Source: JAWPMT01 sp965227935 (lineage in GTDB: Bacteria > Bacteroidota > Bacteroidia > Cytophagales > Cyclobacteriaceae). Taken from it: a stretch of 64,000 bases of DNA. Below the pieces are notes generated by a model. That model had not been told where the DNA came from, searched no databases, and saw only the letters and a program-made list of their open reading frames with translations. The stretch lies in contig CBDDGS010000019.1 of assembly GCA_965227935.1 (NCBI GenBank), positions 1,674,001 to 1,738,000 of the forward strand. The letters are read 5' to 3'. Below, in pieces: positions 15,737 to 25,260 of the stretch. Made by a program: the position numbers and the translations under genes. Positions within the stretch are counted from its first letter, which is position 1. Each line of letters begins with the position of its first letter.

Positions 15737-18640
15737 ATGTATAGACTTTTAGGAATAGTATTGATCGTTGTGCTTGGGGGTTTCGCTTGCCAGTCTCCTA
15801 GCGTTGTACCTGATGGCTTCGAAATTGAGGATGGGTTTGAATTGAGACTTGTGGCCTCGGAACCGCTCATCAAGGATCCTGTGGACATGGATTTCAATGA
15901 AAAGGGGGATGCTTTTGTACTGGAAATGCCCGGTTACCCCTTCGAGGACAAACAGAGTAGGCTGCTGGTGCTGACAGACGAAGACAAAGATGGCGTATAT
16001 GATAAGTCCCGTGTTTTCGCTGACCAGCTGCAATTGGCCACCTCCTTCCTGCCCTACAAAAAAGGAGCCCTGGTCGCCGCACCACCCTACCTGCTCTTCC
16101 TCCATGACGACAACGAGGATTACCTGGTCGACAAAGTGGACACGCTCATGGGAGGTTTCGCGACAGGCAATCTGCAGCACAATTACAATGGCCTGTCCTT
16201 CGGTCTTGATGGCTGGATCTATGCTGCGAATGGCGGCAATAACGGTAGTCCTTATTGGTGGGACGAGCCGGACAAACCCATGAATCTTCGTGGGCAGGAT
16301 TTTCGATTCCACCTGGAGACCAAAACCATGGAGCGGCTCGGTGAATCATCGGGTGGGTTTGAGTTGGCGATGGATGACTTCGATCGAATCTTCGAGACCC
16401 ACAACCTCGTTCATATTTCGCATCTGGTCTTTCCTCACCGCTATGCCGGTGACGGTACCATGATCACTGATCATTCATTGACGAATGTTTCTGATCACGA
16501 GGAGAATGGGCTGGCACGGATCTATCCCATTGGCGAGCAGGAGGCGCGCGTCAATCACCCTGAGCAGTCTGGGTATTTCTCGGGGGCCTGTGGTATCACT
16601 TACTATGGAGGTGGTGTATTCGGTGAGGCATACGACAACACCGTTTGGGTGGCGGATGTGGTTTTGAATCTTATTCACGTGGACAAGGTCAGACCAGCGG
16701 GCGCGTCTTTTGAGGCCTCGAGGATCCACGAAAAGAAAGACTTCCTCGCCAGCGAAGACCGGGCTTTCAGGCCCGTGAATATGACGGTAGGACCCAATGG
16801 CGAAATGTATGTGGTGGACATGTACCGTGAGGTCATCGAACACCCCGAATGGATACCGGATGAGATTGAGAAGACACTGAACTTGGAAGCGGGCAAAGAC
16901 AAGGGGCGGATCTACCAGATCACTTCTTCCACTGGTAATGGCACTTTCGATTTTTCGCTATTTGACTCGCTAGAGGGCCTTGTCACTGCACTCTCCCACA
17001 CCAATCAGTGGGTGCGGCGAACTGCCCATCGCTTGTTGCTTGACGAGCCGCTATCATCCGAATCAACGCAGAGCCTTCATCAATTGCTGGTTGCGGGTAA
17101 CTCCGTGGCCAAGGTGCATGCGCTCTACGTACTGTCGATACAGGGTCAACTGAGTACCGAGGAACTTATAGCGGCACTTTCCGACGAATCGCCGGAGGTG
17201 GCTACCGCTGCTTTGGTTCTGGCTGAAAAAGCAGTCGATGGGTCCAGCGAGCTCCTCGATGCGTGTCGGGCTCTATTGACTCATGCCAATGGTAGGGTCC
17301 GGATGCAGGCGTCGTTGACACTGAGCATCTCAACGTTTGCCGGGGAAGAAATTTTAGAGGGCCTGCAGGCGGCTGCAGAGATGCCTTTGGATGATTGGAA
17401 TATTGTGGCGATCACCTTAGCAGCAAAGAATCATGCTGCTGGGTTGTTTGATAGACTGGCGTCCACCCCACGGCCCAACTCCAGGCTGCTGGCATCCCTC
17501 GCCATGAACGCCAATCAAATGACCGATGATGCGCGGACCATTCTGACCGGTTTGCAAGCGGCATCTATTGCATCCGCCGAGAAACGAATGGTGTTGGAGC
17601 ATTTCACAAAAGGAGTGGGTGCCTTGAACGGTCTCGCGTTGCAAAGTCACCTTCGCCCATTTGAAGCAACTGGTGACCTGGAGCTATTGCCTGCCTTGGC
17701 GGCATTGAGGAAGCGTCTGAACTTGCCGCCTTCCAAAGAGTTTCTGGCCTTCAGTCGCTCTGCGCTGCAATTGGCGACAGACGGTTCGTTGGCGGACTCG
17801 GTTCGTTTGCAGCACCTTGCCCTCCTGGAGTTACTGCCTTACAAGGAGAAAGCTGAGGTCCTTTTCCAATGCCTTACGAACGACCAGCCGTTGAAAGTCC
17901 AGGAGAACGCGCTGCGGCAGTTATCGCAAGTTCGTGAGGTGGAAGTCGGGCAGCGGATCGTCGCTATGTGGAGTGAGCTGGGTCCACAGACCAGACGGTT
18001 TGCCAGTGATTTGCTGCTCTATAGGGAGATCCATCACGACGCATTGTTGACAGGCCTGGAGAACAAGACCATCAATATTGGTGAAATGAACTTTGATCTC
18101 GAGCGCAGGCGAACGTTGCTTTGGTGGACGGATGTCGAGAGTACGAAGCGAAGGGCTGAGCAATTGTTTGGTGATGAGGGTGTGTCCACTCGACAGGAGG
18201 TGATCGATCAAATGAAGCCGGCATTGGCCATGGTGGGTTCTGAAGTCGATGGTGCGAAAGTCTTCGAAAGCACATGCAGTACTTGCCACAAGTATGGGGA
18301 GTTGGGAATTGAAGTGGGCCCTGTGCTTACGGAGATCAACCGCAAGAGCAAAGAGACATTGCTACATGATATTCTGGATCCCAATGCCGCTGCCGATTCC
18401 CGCTATATCAACCACCGTTTGGAGACGCAAGGGGGACTGGTCCACGTCGGGATTGTATCCGCCGAGACCGACCAGGCATTCACCATTCTGAAAGTAGGAG
18501 GCGAAGAGGTGACCATACAAAAGAGCAACGTAAAGTCCTTCCGATCACTAGGGACATCCATGATGATGGAAGGACTTGAAAATGGCCTGTCCCACCAGGA
18601 CATGGCCGATTTGCTCGCGTTTTTGCAGAGGGGTGCCTAA
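15737..18640 (+). CDS. PVC-type heme-binding lipoprotein with propeller and HEAT repeats
   Basis: About 967 residues. The N-terminus is MYRLLGIVLIVVLGGFACQS, a lipoprotein-type signal with Cys at residue 18. Residues about 30-400 form an NHL-like propeller of the putative membrane-bound dehydrogenase class (TIGR02604-like), including NYNGLSFGLDGWIYAANGG and PNGEMYVVDMYREVIEHPEW. Residues about 410-830 are helical HEAT-like repeats. The C-terminal cytochrome c domain (TIGR02603-like) has CSTCH (Cys 847, Cys 850, His 851), NAAADSRYINH and a distal Met region. Such proteins are periplasmic, probably sugar or alcohol oxidising, with a covalent heme c. I chose the ATG because it opens a signal peptide; a TTG at 15710 overlapping the upstream stop is in frame but poor. 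Confidence 0.88.
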   Translation: MYRLLGIVLIVVLGGFACQSPSVVPDGFEIEDGFELRLVASEPLIKDPVDMDFNEKGDAFVLEMPGYPFEDKQSRLLVLTDEDKDGVYDKSRVFADQLQLATSFLPYKKGALVAAPPYLLFLHDDNEDYLVDKVDTLMGGFATGNLQHNYNGLSFGLDGWIYAANGGNNGSPYWWDEPDKPMNLRGQDFRFHLETKTMERLGESSGGFELAMDDFDRIFETHNLVHISHLVFPHRYAGDGTMITDHSLTNVSDHEENGLARIYPIGEQEARVNHPEQSGYFSGACGITYYGGGVFGEAYDNTVWVADVVLNLIHVDKVRPAGASFEASRIHEKKDFLASEDRAFRPVNMTVGPNGEMYVVDMYREVIEHPEWIPDEIEKTLNLEAGKDKGRIYQITSSTGNGTFDFSLFDSLEGLVTALSHTNQWVRRTAHRLLLDEPLSSESTQSLHQLLVAGNSVAKVHALYVLSIQGQLSTEELIAALSDESPEVATAALVLAEKAVDGSSELLDACRALLTHANGRVRMQASLTLSISTFAGEEILEGLQAAAEMPLDDWNIVAITLAAKNHAAGLFDRLASTPRPNSRLLASLAMNANQMTDDARTILTGLQAASIASAEKRMVLEHFTKGVGALNGLALQSHLRPFEATGDLELLPALAALRKRLNLPPSKEFLAFSRSALQLATDGSLADSVRLQHLALLELLPYKEKAEVLFQCLTNDQPLKVQENALRQLSQVREVEVGQRIVAMWSELGPQTRRFASDLLLYREIHHDALLTGLENKTINIGEMNFDLERRRTLLWWTDVESTKRRAEQLFGDEGVSTRQEVIDQMKPALAMVGSEVDGAKVFESTCSTCHKYGELGIEVGPVLTEINRKSKETLLHDILDPNAAADSRYINHRLETQGGLVHVGIVSAETDQAFTILKVGGEEVTIQKSNVKSFRSLGTSMMMEGLENGLSHQDMADLLAFLQRGA

Positions 18641-18675
18641 AGACGGCAGGTTTCCTCCATCAGCAAGCAACGCCC

Positions 18676-19053
18676 CTAAGCAAACATCCTTCTTGCATCA
18701 TTGATCACGCTTGTAGCCAGTGTGATGACCTGAATGGCCTTGCCGGCCTCAGCAATGAATTTATCGAGCTCCTCCGCCGTGGACTGGATCGATTCTATGA
18801 TTTCCTGGGTGGGCGGCTCGAAGGAGGCATTGGAAGAGACAAATGCCAGGATCTTCGCCTGCAATTTGGCACTGTCGCCTTCGAGGTCCAGCAATTGGAC
18901 GTTGATCGTATTGGTTTCCTGCGGGTCGCCAGTTATTGATTTGATCGATCGCAGCAGGCCCAAGGCTTCCTCCACGGCGGCTTTCGCTTTGAGTAGAGAC
19001 TCGAGGTAGTTGGACTGTTGTTCTGCCGAGGCTTCGTTTTTAGTAGTAGGCAT
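18676..19053 (-). CDS. Hypothetical helical protein, third gene of lipoprotein operon
   Basis: About 125 residues from ATG at 19053, which follows the upstream stop by 19 nt. An upstream in-frame start (19104) would overlap the neighbour by 32 nt and add an odd Pro/Arg-rich extension. The product is acidic and almost entirely helical (YLESLLKAKAAVEEALGLL, IIESIQSTAEELDKFIAEA) with no signal peptide or membrane helix, so it is predicted cytoplasmic unless exported by another route. It ends AIQVITLATSVINDARRMFA, an amphipathic or mildly hydrophobic helix. I recognise no family. It lies in one direction with two coiled-coil lipoprotein genes, suggesting a joint function. Confidence 0.7.
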   Translation of the reverse strand: MPTTKNEASAEQQSNYLESLLKAKAAVEEALGLLRSIKSITGDPQETNTINVQLLDLEGDSAKLQAKILAFVSSNASFEPPTQEIIESIQSTAEELDKFIAEAGKAIQVITLATSVINDARRMFA

Positions 19054-19072
19054 TTCTTTTCGTTTTAGATGG

Positions 19073-19630
19073 TTATTGGGTCGTGAGGGAGTCGCTGCTG
19101 TCAATAGACATAGAATCCAAACTGGCCTTCAGATCGTCACCGACAGCTTTGAAAAAGCTTTGATAGAAGTTGATTTCATCTTTCAACTTGGCCTGGGTGC
19201 TATACTGCAACAGCGTCTTCTGAAGGTCGTCGATCTTAGATGTCTGGAAGTCAAGTTGAGCACCCATGCCGTCTACGAGCTTCTTATGTTCGGCCTTCAG
19301 TGCTGATAGCTCCTTCTGGTTTTGCTGGATCATGTTGCTTGCAGCGAGAATCGTCTTCAGGTGTTCCTCTCTTCGCTCCTCATTCAAGTCTTCCAGAACG
19401 AACATTTGCAAGGCAATATCATTGTCAACTTCTGTAATGGTACTTTCGACGTCGAGAATCTTTTGGAGTCTCCCTTTGGCAAGGGCTTGCCTTTTTTTGG
19501 AGAATTCATCAATGTTTCGTTCCAGTTGCTCGAGATTCAGAGACAAATCGTTGGCATATCCTCTTACCTGCTTTTCGGTGGCGCAGGAAATACAGATGAT
19601 AACGAGGATAAGTAGTAATATCTTTTTCAT
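19073..19630 (-). CDS. Small coiled-coil lipoprotein of unknown function
   Basis: A 185-residue protein. The signal MKKILLLILVIICISCATE has a good lipobox (ISC) with the acylated Cys at about 16. The rest is predicted to be long helices with heptad character, for example LEQLERNIDEFSKKRQALAK and LSALKAEHKKLVDGMGAQL, ending in a Ser/Asp-rich tail. It lies 6 nt downstream of the larger lipoprotein gene and 19 nt upstream of the small helical protein gene. It is probably anchored to the outer membrane, facing the periplasm or the surface. I recognise no family. Confidence 0.75.
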   Translation of the reverse strand: MKKILLLILVIICISCATEKQVRGYANDLSLNLEQLERNIDEFSKKRQALAKGRLQKILDVESTITEVDNDIALQMFVLEDLNEERREEHLKTILAASNMIQQNQKELSALKAEHKKLVDGMGAQLDFQTSKIDDLQKTLLQYSTQAKLKDEINFYQSFFKAVGDDLKASLDSMSIDSSDSLTTQ

Positions 19631-19636
19631 GGCTGA

Positions 19637-21151
19637 TTAATTGGTAAGGTTAGCGTAAATGAGTCCCCCGAAACCTAGCGCTTGAATGAGGCCGGAGATG
19701 TGTTGAGGTTTGATTCCGTGGGCTTCCCAAACCAACATTTGATTGAGAGGAACCTTGATCAAGGAATTCCACTGTCTCAAAGCCGCGCTGGATGCATTCA
19801 GTGTATTGACATGATCCAAGTGGATCAGCTGGTAATCCACAGCCTCCTGCTCTTGTCGTCCCATGGTCCAGGACGTGGCGTAGTAAGCAAGTCCATACGA
19901 AGCCAATTCCTTTGCCCTGGCGTCTTTGGAGTTGATGATGGCCATATAGGATTCGCCTTTCTTAAGGGCAACAAGCTTGTCTACGTTGTCTTTCGCTTTG
20001 ATCAAGAGGCTCATCTCAGTCTTTAGATGCTCGCTCTTTTCCTTCATCAGGGACAATTTTTGCTCGGCAATATTTCGTTGGTCTTCCAGGCTTTTGATCT
20101 TGATCGACAGCATTTCAGACTCCAGCAAGATCTTACTCACCTGGGGAAACTCCAGCGAGTTGATGTGGTCTTCGAATTTGTTCATGGTGGAGGCCATTTC
20201 TAGTAGCAACTTCGTTTCCTGTGACAAAGCGTCATTGACCGTATCGGGATTCTCGATGACCATGTCCAGCAGCATATTGACAGCGCTATCCACCTGGGAC
20301 AGCTTCTCCAGGGGGGCGATTACTTTGAAGTTCTCAAAACCCTTTGGGATTTTGACCTTGTCAAGCTTGTCCTTTAGTTCAATTCCATTGATCGTCTCTT
20401 TTAACTCTGCTGCGACTGCGGCTGAAGTTGATGGGTTCTCTTCCTCTGTAAATTCTGCTTTCTTTTCGTTGAGTGCGGTCTTATTCTCATTGACGAGCTT
20501 CTTAATTTCTTCTTTGGCCGCCTCGATGGCACTTATTTCAGTTGTAAGGACTTGCAACTTGCCGTTTTGAACAGCCACATCGCTGAGAGCTTTCTTAGCT
20601 TCATCAAGCTTATCACAGTTTTGAATCATGAAGTCATAAGCTATTTTTCTAGATATGCTGTTCTCACCGGAAAAGGTTGGGCTTCCTGCCTCTCCTGAAG
20701 GACAGGCGGCTTGCGGGTCATCAGGTTTCCTCGCGATTTGGTACGTCACCATGACGTCCCTCAGGGCCTTTTCAGCGCTTACTATGTCACTTTGTTTGGT
20801 GATTAATTCCGTTGCAATACTCTCACCACCAACTATTTCGTCCAGTCTCAGGTCAATCTGTTCCTTCAAATATTTGACAGAATTGGCTTCGTCATGGGCG
20901 GAAATGATTTTCCAGAGTCGGGCGTCGCGCCGCGCGATTGTCAACTTTTCAGCCATCGCCAGCTCTTGGATCAAAAGCGTATCCAGCAGATCGTATTCTC
21001 TGGTAATGGAATTTGTAAGATCAACAGCCTCGAATGTTTCAGAGGCCTTCTTTGCGAGATCATACTTCCCCTGGTTGTAGAGATGCGCATTGCATCCACT
21101 AAGGGTAATGATGAAAATGCAGGCAGACTTTGCCAGAAGTAGGTTTTTCAT
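19637..21151 (-). CDS. Large helical lipoprotein of unknown function
   Basis: A 504-residue protein. The signal peptide MKNLLLAKSACIFIITLSGCN ends in a clear lipobox (LSGC, Cys about 20). The mature part is charged and strongly helical, with long coiled-coil candidates around residues 60-120, 170-260 and 340-410 (for example SLEDQRNIAEQKLSLMKEK). Near the C-terminus lies a less charged segment, SGLIQALGFGGLIYANLTN, that could contact membrane. One Cys pair (Cys 150 and Cys 179 regions) may form a disulfide. It is the first of three tightly spaced genes for helical proteins. I recognise no family. A structural role or a multi-subunit envelope complex is possible, but that is inference. Confidence 0.75.
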   Translation of the reverse strand: MKNLLLAKSACIFIITLSGCNAHLYNQGKYDLAKKASETFEAVDLTNSITREYDLLDTLLIQELAMAEKLTIARRDARLWKIISAHDEANSVKYLKEQIDLRLDEIVGGESIATELITKQSDIVSAEKALRDVMVTYQIARKPDDPQAACPSGEAGSPTFSGENSISRKIAYDFMIQNCDKLDEAKKALSDVAVQNGKLQVLTTEISAIEAAKEEIKKLVNENKTALNEKKAEFTEEENPSTSAAVAAELKETINGIELKDKLDKVKIPKGFENFKVIAPLEKLSQVDSAVNMLLDMVIENPDTVNDALSQETKLLLEMASTMNKFEDHINSLEFPQVSKILLESEMLSIKIKSLEDQRNIAEQKLSLMKEKSEHLKTEMSLLIKAKDNVDKLVALKKGESYMAIINSKDARAKELASYGLAYYATSWTMGRQEQEAVDYQLIHLDHVNTLNASSAALRQWNSLIKVPLNQMLVWEAHGIKPQHISGLIQALGFGGLIYANLTN

Positions 21152-21356
21152 TGTGTCAGGGTCGTAGTGTGGTCAGCAATCTAGATGCAAAAACCAGTCA
21201 TTCCAATACCCGATTCTGGGTATTTCCAAAGGAAGAGTGAGACAATTCTAAGACTTGATTGTGCCTTTTGAAGGTTGCGCACAGCGCGTTGGTAGATCTG
21301 TGAATTTAGATGCATTCGAGGGCCGGCACCGCCAACCATATTTGCACCCTCAGCCT

Positions 21357-22901
21357 TCAGCACCCCACCTTCACACCTCGACTCTCCAGTTCCCCTTCGA
21401 TCTTCTTCGCAGTGGGTGTCACGGCCAACCCGCCGAGGCCCGTACAGCAGTGCTCTCGTGGCATGGCCTTCCCGACCTGGTTCATCGATTCGATGACTTC
21501 ATCAAAAGGGAGCAGGTCGGTGTAGTCTGATAGTGCCATGTTGGCGCAGGACAAGGCGTTACTTGCGGCGTTGATATTCTTTCCCATGCAGGGTGCTTCG
21601 ACTCGGTTACCAATAGGGTCGCAGATCAGCCCAAAGGAGTTTTGTAGTGCGAAAGATGCCGCAGCGATGGATTGGTCCAGCGTCCCCCCTGCTATAGTGA
21701 CCAGAGCGGCGGCGGCCATACTGCCGGCAGCGCCTGTCTCTGCCATGCATCCGGCTTCCTCGGCAGCGAAAGTGGCGCCACTGGTGATGAATACGCCAAT
21801 GATCCCTGCAGCAAAGAGTGCCTTCACCATGCCATCATCTGTTAGATTCAGCGCTTTGGCTGCGCCAATGACCGTCCCTGGTAAAGTCCCACAAGAACCC
21901 GCGGTGGGTGCAGCGACGATAATGCCCATCGAGCTCTTTACATCCATCATGGCCGATACGGCGAGGATGATCTCGTTGGTCAGTGGGCTTTCCAGGAGCC
22001 CTCCTGCCCTTTTGGTTTTATCAAATCCCGGTGCCTGGCTGGGGAGTATCCGGTCATCATAGTGTGTGCCCTGGATTCCGTTTTCGATGGCGTTATTCCA
22101 AATCCCGATCAATTCGAGCATGATATCCTTCAGCTTCTCCTCGCTGTAACCGCTTCTTGCCGCTTCATAAGCCATCCCTAGCTGCCAGAGGTCCAGATTG
22201 TCCTGATTGTACTCCTGCATTTCAGCGACATTGGAAAAGGGCATTGGCGCTTCTGTACCCAAGACGGGAAGGACAGGTTCGAGGCATTTCACAGCCTGAA
22301 CACCTGGCAAGTCGCGGAGGCGTTCAAGCGTCTCTTCGTCGAAGGGCCTGGTGGCGCCAACTCGGCCAAACGACTGCCGACCCTCGTGCCACGAAGTGCT
22401 GAACCCCCCTTGTTCCAATACGTCGGGGCTATCGGCATACACCAAGAGTTCATAGTAATCGCCAGCCATAGAGACAGGGGCTCCATCGATTTCGACCACC
22501 TCGATCATACCGCCTCCCGTGGAGAGGGCGACCATTTCGTGTCGCTCGAGGGCGTTGGTCATCGTCAGCTTGTAGGTATTGGCATGTGTGGCCCCATAGC
22601 TCACGTAACGCACTTCAATATCAATGCCCGACGTTTCGATATGGCTTTCATAGTCCATTAGTCGCTCATCGGTCGGTTCCCACCCCAATAATCCACCTGC
22701 GAGCCCCATGTCCGTACCCTGGCTTTTATGGGTAGTCACCAGTGAACCATTGGGATCGTATTCTACTAGCACATGTTGAATATCACCGTCCAGGAGGTCT
22801 CGGACCAATCGCCCTATCCGCAGGGCTGCGGCGCTATGGGAACTTGATGGTCCGCGCATTACCGGGCCTAGTACGTCATTGAAAATACTGGGTGTGGACA
22901 T
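21357..22901 (-). CDS. sdaA: L-serine ammonia-lyase, iron-sulfur type, fused beta and alpha domains
   Basis: A 514-residue single-chain L-serine dehydratase that deaminates L-serine to pyruvate and ammonia in the cytoplasm. The N-terminal beta domain has GPVMRGPSSSHSAAALRIGR. The catalytic alpha domain has AAPTAGSCGTLPG, EEAGCMAETGAAGSMAAAAL, DPIGNRVEAPCMGKN and EHCCTGLGG. Cys 385, 427 and 438 are spaced 42 and 11 residues apart, exactly as the three internal 4Fe-4S ligands of the Legionella enzyme. The last residue is also Cys (514), matching the fourth, C-terminal 'tail-in-mouth' ligand. It stands alone: 205 bp separate it from the lipoprotein operon and 137 bp from the upstream gene. The start ATG gives the usual N-terminus. 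Confidence 0.95.
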   Translation of the reverse strand: MSTPSIFNDVLGPVMRGPSSSHSAAALRIGRLVRDLLDGDIQHVLVEYDPNGSLVTTHKSQGTDMGLAGGLLGWEPTDERLMDYESHIETSGIDIEVRYVSYGATHANTYKLTMTNALERHEMVALSTGGGMIEVVEIDGAPVSMAGDYYELLVYADSPDVLEQGGFSTSWHEGRQSFGRVGATRPFDEETLERLRDLPGVQAVKCLEPVLPVLGTEAPMPFSNVAEMQEYNQDNLDLWQLGMAYEAARSGYSEEKLKDIMLELIGIWNNAIENGIQGTHYDDRILPSQAPGFDKTKRAGGLLESPLTNEIILAVSAMMDVKSSMGIIVAAPTAGSCGTLPGTVIGAAKALNLTDDGMVKALFAAGIIGVFITSGATFAAEEAGCMAETGAAGSMAAAALVTIAGGTLDQSIAAASFALQNSFGLICDPIGNRVEAPCMGKNINAASNALSCANMALSDYTDLLPFDEVIESMNQVGKAMPREHCCTGLGGLAVTPTAKKIEGELESRGVKVGC

Positions 22902-23038
22902 AGCTTCGCTCGTTTCAAAATCCTATTGCATAAACCGGGTACCCCAATTGGAAGTCATAATTTACCAATATTCTTGGCGGATTCCCATTTCTGGACTCTC
23001 CTGGCTGCCAAGGTAGTATGAAGTCGAATGCGATGCGG

Positions 23039-24523
23039 TCATTGTTGAGTACTTGCCTCATGAAGCCTCAGCAGCTGCAACATGAAGGATGGCCCTCCAG
23101 TGATAGATTCATAATGATCGTGTTGGTTCGTCGCCTTCGGTAGTGCCGAAGCATCATCGAAAAACAGTGATATGCCGATCTCTGCAAATTGCGCCGCCCT
23201 ATCAAGGAATTCTATGTCTCCAGAAAGTTCCCAGCAGTTGCGTAGCATTTGGATAACTTCTGCGAACTCGTTCGGCTTCAAAAGGTAGCTTCTGTCGGGC
23301 TCAGAGCTCAGATACATCCTTCCAGCCTTTAGGATCATCTCTTTGTACGCGTCGGCCACTTCAGGGCTGTTTACTGTTAGCGTGCGGTACCGCGCATATA
23401 GTCTATTGGCTACACCAGCATGCGTGCCATACCCGTAACCCGAACTCCACGTGGAGCTGTAAGGCTTATTCATGGACCGTACCCTCGGCAGTCCTGTCTC
23501 TGCGTGCAGGGTGACCGCAAAGCCCCCTCCCACCGAATCCAAGCGATGAGGTGCCCTGAGAAAATCCTGGTCCTGCCTAAGGGCAAAAGCTCGCATCTCT
23601 GTCGCCATTGCTGGCTCCATGACTGTCGCCGCGATTTCCAGGCACCGCGCCAATTCCAGGTTGCTTGTAAGCCAGACCACTTGGTTGTGGTCCCCCTTTG
23701 ACGTCCGACCAGCGATAAGGAGACCAGATGCCGATTGCGACATGTTGTCTTTCATTCGCTCAAACATCACCTGGATATATCGCCGGAGTTCTTCCCTCTG
23801 AGGTCGATCGGCATTTGCGGGATGATTGTATGCAAATGTCCATCGCTCCATCAGCTGGCCGGCATAGCGGGGAAAATCGTACCCCGAGAACGTCTCATGC
23901 CTGGTATATCGGGCATGACGGCTGAAGTCACCCGTGGTCTTGTCGTGTATCTGGTGCTCCCACTCCGCCAAGGTATATTTCCACGCACGCTCTGGTGCCA
24001 CGTTATAAGCCTTATCCCAAAATGGCCAGACGCTCGCTTCGTGATAGTCTGTTTTGGGCGTAAACCCACAGTCATCCTCCTGAAAGTCCCAAAACAGGTG
24101 TTCACCCCAGCAATAGAGATCAGTTGTTTCGCTTTGGCAGGTGTTGAAGAAGAACCCAAAGGCACCGTCTGCTGCGGCCGCATAACGGCGATCATCCGTA
24201 AGGGCACTCAGGTCATAAAGGAGTTCATACAGATCCACATCATGAAGGAGATTGCCTCCTGTTACCGAACGGTCGGTAGTTCGCACACCGTCGATCTTAA
24301 TCGTATCGATCGTCGGGTCGATTTTGAGGGTCTGGCGGTTGATGGTTGAGGCAAAGAGAGGTGAAGGCTTGCCGTACACGTCGCGCCCATGGCTGACCAT
24401 GGTGTCGGCGTATTTAGCGACAACGGTTAGCAATGGGGTCTCTTCCGGTGGCGGTTGACTGCCGGTGCATCCTGCAAGAATGATCAGTGGCAGAAGTAGT
24501 TTGCGTGTATCGCGAGCTTTCAT
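23039..24523 (-). CDS. Alpha/alpha-toroid lipoprotein, possible pectate-lyase-like enzyme
   Basis: A 494-residue lipoprotein (LLLPLIILAGCTG, Cys about 19). The mature part is helical with repeated hairpins typical of alpha/alpha toroids. Near residues 42-60 it has DVYGKPSPLFAST, followed by NLLHDVDLYELLYDLSAL with aromatic and acidic residues (YCWGEHLFWDFQEDDCG, WPFWDKAYNV). Similar 'YG..SPLF' starts occur in proteins annotated as pectate lyase or six-hairpin glycosidases in Planctomycetota and Bacteroidota, so polysaccharide processing is likely, but I cannot name the catalytic residues. It lies 85 nt downstream of a carbohydrate-binding-like protein gene in the same direction. Confidence 0.65.
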   Translation of the reverse strand: MKARDTRKLLLPLIILAGCTGSQPPPEETPLLTVVAKYADTMVSHGRDVYGKPSPLFASTINRQTLKIDPTIDTIKIDGVRTTDRSVTGGNLLHDVDLYELLYDLSALTDDRRYAAAADGAFGFFFNTCQSETTDLYCWGEHLFWDFQEDDCGFTPKTDYHEASVWPFWDKAYNVAPERAWKYTLAEWEHQIHDKTTGDFSRHARYTRHETFSGYDFPRYAGQLMERWTFAYNHPANADRPQREELRRYIQVMFERMKDNMSQSASGLLIAGRTSKGDHNQVVWLTSNLELARCLEIAATVMEPAMATEMRAFALRQDQDFLRAPHRLDSVGGGFAVTLHAETGLPRVRSMNKPYSSTWSSGYGYGTHAGVANRLYARYRTLTVNSPEVADAYKEMILKAGRMYLSSEPDRSYLLKPNEFAEVIQMLRNCWELSGDIEFLDRAAQFAEIGISLFFDDASALPKATNQHDHYESITGGPSFMLQLLRLHEASTQQ

Positions 24524-24608
24524 TAATTAAATCGGCGTGAGGTTACTTGGTGTAATGTACTAAACAGTCCCCTATGGCAGTGCCCTTTGCATTCAATCGC
24601 AATTGGTG

Positions 24609-25244
24609 CTACTCACCGCTCATCTTGTGGTCTTCGTATTTCTGAGTTAGGACGAATTGATCGAAGGCGAACCCATCCTCTCTCATGGAGAATTTGATCG
24701 TGTGAATACCCGGTTCATCGATCAATAGATAGATCAATTCAGGTACGCCACAATGGTTGTCTTTGGTCCGCTGTTTACTTGCCCAGGTCCATTGGCCTTT
24801 TCCTTCACACCACTGCATGCGCTTTCCCGACTCAGGCCAATCGTCATCAATACCCACATGGATGCCGTTGTCTTCGGTCCCTGTAGAGAAGGCCCTAACC
24901 CAAACGTAGTATTTGCCGGTAGTAGAGAAGTTGACATCGTATTCAAGCACGCTCAGACCCGGCTCACCATTGAAGTTGACGCCATGGACAAGCTCGTCAT
25001 CGTGCGTTACACGAGTATCAGGCAACAGTTCAACAAACTGACCTCCACTGGCCAACAAGTGCTCCAACGAGTCGGGATCACCGGTTGTTTGCCCTGAACC
25101 GCCATCCGAGATCAGCCATGTTCGCCGCTCGTTTGCACTCTGTCGATGATAGGACTCGGCTTCGATTCTGACGAAACCGTCTGTCTCAAGAAAAGGAGAC
25201 TGCAGAGATATAAATGAAATGAGGCTGAAGAGAAGAATGGGCAT
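24609..25244 (-). CDS. Exported carbohydrate-binding-like beta-sandwich protein
   Basis: About 211 residues from ATG at 25244, which gives the signal peptide MPILLFSLISFISLQS and lies 16 nt after the upstream stop; a longer reading lacks an export signal and overlaps the neighbour. The mature protein begins FVRIEAESYHRQS, like the CBM-like C-terminal module of GH115 enzymes. It continues with KYYVWVRAFSTGTEDNGIHV, RMQWCEGKGQWTWASKQR and GIHTIKFSMREDGFAFDQF, a module I recall from marine polysaccharide-degrading proteins, there attached to enzymes. Here it stands alone. It probably binds sugar chains, in line with its position between a TIM-barrel isomerase gene and a toroid lipoprotein gene. 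Confidence 0.7.
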   Translation of the reverse strand: MPILLFSLISFISLQSPFLETDGFVRIEAESYHRQSANERRTWLISDGGSGQTTGDPDSLEHLLASGGQFVELLPDTRVTHDDELVHGVNFNGEPGLSVLEYDVNFSTTGKYYVWVRAFSTGTEDNGIHVGIDDDWPESGKRMQWCEGKGQWTWASKQRTKDNHCGVPELIYLLIDEPGIHTIKFSMREDGFAFDQFVLTQKYEDHKMSGE

Positions 25245-25260
25245 GAGTGAGGGAATTGAT

